A stretch of 64,000 nucleotides of DNA, taken from the NCBI GenBank assembly GCA_007570785.1, contig ML664173.1, positions 13,239,933 through 13,303,932 of the forward strand, given 5' to 3'. This DNA comes from Antilocapra americana (Eukaryota; Chordata; Mammalia; Artiodactyla; Antilocapridae). Position numbers and translations under genes: made by a program. The notes under the pieces were generated by a model. That model was given only the letters and a program-made list of their open reading frames with translations, was not told where the DNA came from and searched no databases. Shown here one piece after another: positions 63,201 to 64,000 of this stretch; position 1 is the stretch's first letter; each line of letters begins with the position of its first letter.

Positions 63201-63599
63201 CTCAAGAGAGACGAAATCCCCACCCCCATGTTTATGCACAGTGGTGACATCATGGTAATGTCAGGTTTCAGCCGCCTCTTGAACCACGCAGTCCCCAGGG
63301 TCCTCCCCGATCCAGAAGGGGAAGGCCTGCCTGGCTGCCTCGGGACGCCCCCCCCAGCCGACCTCCCCAGAGACTCGGTGGTGGAGCCCTGCTCTGTGGA
63401 AGACTGGCAGGTGTGCGCCCGCTACCTGAAAACTGCCCGTGTGAACATGACTGTCCGGCAGGTGCTGGCCGCGGGTCAGGACTTCCCTTTGGAGCCCGCA
63501 GAGGAGAGTAAAAGAGACATCATCACCACAGAAGGTCCCTGCCATCTGGATGATGACAGTAGCCAAGTCAAACGAGCGAGATTCAACCCTGATTGCTGA
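43207..63599 (+). CDS. ALKBH1: ALKBH1, Fe(II)/2-oxoglutarate-dependent nucleic-acid dioxygenase, whole gene from start to stop codon
   Basis: Six exons join to 1173 bases, giving 390 residues (human 389 from memory). The AlkB double-stranded beta-helix domain is complete. The iron ligands are H231 and D233 (in G-I-H-V-D-R) and H287 (in L-L-N-H-A-V). The 2-oxoglutarate contacts N220 and Y222 are in L-N-Y-Y-R, and R338 and R344 in A-R-V-N-M-T-V-R. Family knowledge: it removes m1A58 from tRNA, oxidises m5C34 of mitochondrial tRNA-Met towards f5C, and has a reported AP-lyase activity; the proposed DNA N6-methyladenine role is disputed. Two in-frame ATGs begin the protein (M-G-K-M-A-A). I use the first; the second at 43216 has the better context. 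The 3' UTR leaves the window without a poly(A) signal. Confidence 0.98.
43445..43566 (-). repeat. CHR/Art2A SINE, reversed, just after ALKBH1 exon 1
   Basis: GGGATCTTCCCGGACCAGCAGTTGAACC and ACTGGACTGCCGGGGAAGTC identify it. It lies about 60 bases into intron 1. Confidence 0.8.
44070..44306 (-). mobile_element. BovB 3'-end fragment, reversed
   Basis: TTGAGTCGCTCAGTTGTGTCC through GGCCAAAGTATTGGAGCTTCAGC to CCAGTGAATATTCAGGG. About 110 bases upstream of ALKBH1 exon 2. Confidence 0.85.
44416..44524 (+). CDS. ALKBH1: ALKBH1 coding exon 2
   Basis: Encodes residues 62-98 ([10 protein letters not shown] to GLQGYPG), with the glycine codon split G|GA. The acceptor is CTGCCAG and the donor GTGAGT. 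Confidence 0.98.
45603..46024 (+). mobile_element. Tigger1-type (pogo) DNA transposon, internally deleted
   Basis: Ends are GGCATACCTCATTTTATTTTGCTTCAC and, inverted, CGGAGGTCTAAAAG...GGGGTATGCC, with TA at each edge. TTTGTGGCAACCCTGGATTAAGCAAGTC, TTTTTCCAACAGCATTTTCTCAC and TCACATTTTGGTAATTCTC match Tigger1. No transposase remains. Confidence 0.85.
46391..46625 (+). repeat. MIR SINE remnant
   Basis: GGGTTCATGTCCTGGCTCTACCACTTCGTACTGTGTGATCTTGAGCAAG...CCTCAGTTTCTTCATATGTAAAATG is a well-kept MIR core. Confidence 0.88.
48049..48211 (+). CDS. ALKBH1: ALKBH1 coding exon 3
   Basis: Encodes residues 98-152 ([10 protein letters not shown] to SKEFLR). It includes [11 protein letters not shown] and the NVCNLDKHM segment. 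The acceptor is CTGTATAG and the donor GTAAGT. Confidence 0.98.
48655..49330 (-). mobile_element. L2-like remnants, two similar blocks
   Basis: ATTCATTTTACAGATATTTTTTGAGGG...CAATGCTAAGCATTGGAGG and CATGTATTCAACAAATGTCTGTTGAG...CAGTTCCTGCCTTCAAGGAG show the same reversed L2 end twice. Confidence 0.6.
49390..49565 (+). repeat. MIR SINE remnant
   Basis: GTCCAATTGCCTGGGTTCAAATCCTGGCTCTGCCAGTTACTAGCTTTG is a strong MIR match. Confidence 0.88.
50500..50830 (+). mobile_element. L1 3' fragment with internal tandem duplication
   Basis: The module TTATTGCAGCATTGCTTGTGATGG...GAGAAACAACCTAAGTGTC (50617-50664) recurs at about 50710-50766. Confidence 0.7.
50870..52135 (+). mobile_element. L2 LINE remnant split by an LTR
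   Basis: The first half, 50870-51035 (CACCCTAGTCTAAAGCCACCATCACGTAA, ATGTCAC), resumes at about 51745 (GAACAAAATCAAATGTCTTC, TGTAAGGCCAACATAATCTGAC, CTTCTTCCTGGAAAGCTC). The gap is filled by the LTR. Confidence 0.75.
51036..51740 (-). mobile_element. Old LTR-like insertion (ERVL/MaLR type, family not resolved)
   Basis: Contains GAACAATTCACAAAACTCAC, TTATGATTATAATTTTATTATAAAA and GGCATGATTGATT-like wording (GAGCATGATTGATTGAATCATGATTG) known from reversed LTRs. Non-coding; its place inside an L2 shows insertion. Confidence 0.55.
52620..53050 (-). mobile_element. L2-like remnant
   Basis: ATTCATTTATTAAATAATGTATATTTATGC...CTCAGCCCCTGCCTTTGAGG and GGAAATGCTTGGAGACAAAGC suggest a reversed L2 3' end. 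Confidence 0.5.
53645..54640 (-). mobile_element. L1 3'-region fragments, one reversed and one forward, split by a Bov-tA SINE
   Basis: GATTTATTGAGGTGTAATTGATATATAACATTGTG to TTTATCCATTCATCTGTCATTGG is reversed L1 3' sequence. 54420-54640 (GATCCAGCAATTCACCTTCTAAGTATATATCC) reads forward, indicating an inversion. Confidence 0.8.
53868..54069 (+). repeat. Bov-tA SINE nested in L1
   Basis: GGGCTTCCCAGGTGATGCTACTGG to GAATCGATGTGACTGAGCAC. CACTATACA occurs on both flanks. Confidence 0.9.
55899..56430 (-). other. Unidentified coding-like antisense island in ALKBH1 intron 3
   Basis: On the minus strand two neighbouring open stretches lie in different frames, 56423-56202 and 56205-55999. The first includes [11 protein letters not shown] and ends F-K-Q at a possible donor AAGCAG|GTATGA. 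Composition is balanced, and it matches no SINE, LINE or LTR I know. It could be a processed pseudogene with a frameshift, an unannotated antisense exon or chance; I do not recognise the protein. Confidence 0.25.
57239..57273 (+). repeat. (TG)n microsatellite, about 17 units
   Basis: An uninterrupted TG run, likely polymorphic. Confidence 0.97.
57275..57405 (+). mobile_element. MER5A-type (hAT-Charlie) fragment
   Basis: TTTCTCAAAGTGTGGTCCCTGGATCAGCAGCATCAGCA is the MER5A start. The (TG)n lies directly before it. Confidence 0.8.
57601..57778 (+). repeat. Bov-tA SINE with target-site duplication
   Basis: GGGCTTCCCTGGTGGCTCAGTTGG to AGACACGACTGAGTGAC. Flanked by GGTCTTGGTGT at 57590-57600 and 57779-57789. 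Confidence 0.93.
58338..58450 (+). repeat. CHR-type SINE with target-site duplication
   Basis: AAATTCCCTGATGGTCCCGTG...GGTCAGGGAACTAACATGC. Flanked by AAAAAGAGTAG at 58327-58337 and 58451-58461. Confidence 0.88.
59133..59223 (+). CDS. ALKBH1: ALKBH1 coding exon 4
   Basis: Encodes residues 152-182 ([10 protein letters not shown] to YHYNWDNK), including the conserved [12 protein letters not shown]. It follows a 10.9-kb intron. The acceptor is AATTTTGCAG and the donor AAG|GTATTC. Confidence 0.98.
61032..61347 (+). repeat. Bov-tA SINE dimer
   Basis: A first head at 61032-61157 (CTCCCCTGGTAGCTCAGCTGG) joins a full copy at 61158-61347 (GGGCTTCCCTGGTGGCTCAAC to CCCAACTGAGCAACTTTC). Confidence 0.92.
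61530..62005 (+). mobile_element. Two L1 3'-end fragments in tandem
   Basis: GGCTATATTGTACAACACAGGG...CAACTTTACTTCAATAAAAA ends the first. The second has GTGGTTCCCGAGGGGGAGGGG, CTTTGCTGTACAGCAGAAACTGACACAAC. Confidence 0.85.
62091..62284 (+). CDS. ALKBH1: ALKBH1 coding exon 5 (iron ligands H231 and D233)
   Basis: Encodes residues 183-247 ([10 protein letters not shown] to LLSF). It carries N220, Y222, H231 and D233 of the active site. The acceptor is TTTATCAAAG, with the frame fixed by exon 4; the donor is GTGAGT. Confidence 0.97.
62285..63166 (+). other. ALKBH1: ALKBH1 intron 5: content
   Basis: Unique-looking sequence with a 12-13 base A run near 62760 and one CHR SINE at 62925-63035. No exon seen. 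Confidence 0.55.
62925..63035 (+). repeat. CHR-type SINE
   Basis: GGGACTTTCCTGGCAGTCCACTGGTTAGAAC...CAATCCCTGATGGGGAACTAAG. Confidence 0.82.
63167..63599 (+). CDS. ALKBH1: ALKBH1 coding exon 6 and stop codon
   Basis: Encodes residues 247-390 ([10 protein letters not shown] to ARFNPDC), with H287, R338 and R344, and ends with TGA at 63597-63599. The region around 300-318 is proline-rich and more divergent from human than the core. Confidence 0.98.
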
Positions 63600-64000
63600 A
63601 ATTTGGAGAGTCCATTTTTGTACTCCGGCAGGTTCTACAGGAAATAGCTGTGCTGTTTTGTATTGTCATCAAGTTTAGCACCAACATAAGCCAAAAAACA
63701 GAGACAGGAAAAAACTCATCGTTGATCACTGTTGCCTTAGAACTCATCCTGAAGAGGAAACTGATTAACCACTTTGTTCAGAAAAGTGTTTGACATTGTC
63801 CAGTCCTGGTTAGGTTTTGGCACTAAAGTACGGAGAAGTCCAAGAAGGTGTGACCTTCCACAAGAGCCTTCTCAGCCTCGCCGTCACCTTGAGGTAGAAA
63901 TGAGTTTCCATGTCTCGAATCTTTAAATACCTCAAGTTTTGTTGATGGGAAACATTATTTTTCCACCACACTGTCTAGGGATTTGTGGTAAAATTGTGGT
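63600..64000 (+). other. ALKBH1: ALKBH1 3' UTR, start only
   Basis: Follows the stop codon and holds no repeat I recognise. No AATAAA or ATTAAA occurs before the window ends, so the mRNA end lies outside. Confidence 0.75.

Overview
This is nuclear DNA from a ruminant, most likely a bovid. Introns and flanks are full of ruminant-specific repeats: Bov-tA SINEs, Art2A/CHR SINEs and BovB (RTE) LINE copies. Older mammalian repeats (MIR, L2, L1, MER20, MER5A, Tigger, MLT1-type LTRs) lie beneath them. I cannot separate cattle from sheep or goat by reading alone.

Three genuine protein genes are present, and every coding exon can be placed with GT-AG junctions and an unbroken frame. SNW1 (SKIP; 536 codons, 14 coding exons, + strand) runs 7478-36819. 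SLIRP (111 codons, 4 exons, - strand) runs 43099 down to 37345. ALKBH1 (390 codons, 6 exons, + strand) runs 43207-63599. From memory, the order and orientations match the human 14q24.3 neighbourhood.

Layout: 1-7250 is repeat-rich upstream sequence ending in a 1.3-kb dead BovB copy. 7250-8040 is the SNW1 CpG-island promoter. 8040-37300 is SNW1. SNW1 and SLIRP meet tail to tail: their poly(A) signals are only about 30 bases apart. 43003-43400 is a second CpG island, where the SLIRP and ALKBH1 start codons lie head to head with only 107 bases between them. ALKBH1 fills the rest, and its 3' UTR runs off the window without a visible poly(A) signal.

Functional links: SNW1 is a core spliceosome and transcription co-regulator. 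SLIRP is an RRM protein that protects mitochondrial mRNAs with LRPPRC and also binds SRA RNA as a nuclear-receptor corepressor. ALKBH1 is an Fe(II)/2-oxoglutarate dioxygenase acting on tRNA, including mitochondrial tRNA-Met. The divergent SLIRP/ALKBH1 pair therefore joins two mitochondrial RNA factors under one compact promoter. All three genes carry the YY1-type core AAGATGGCG at the start codon.

I found no new biological system. The observations most worth checking are the two very tight gene boundaries, a SINE inserted 16 bases after an SNW1 splice donor, a 35-base G run inside a recent L1-like insertion, and an unidentified coding-like antisense island in ALKBH1 intron 3.
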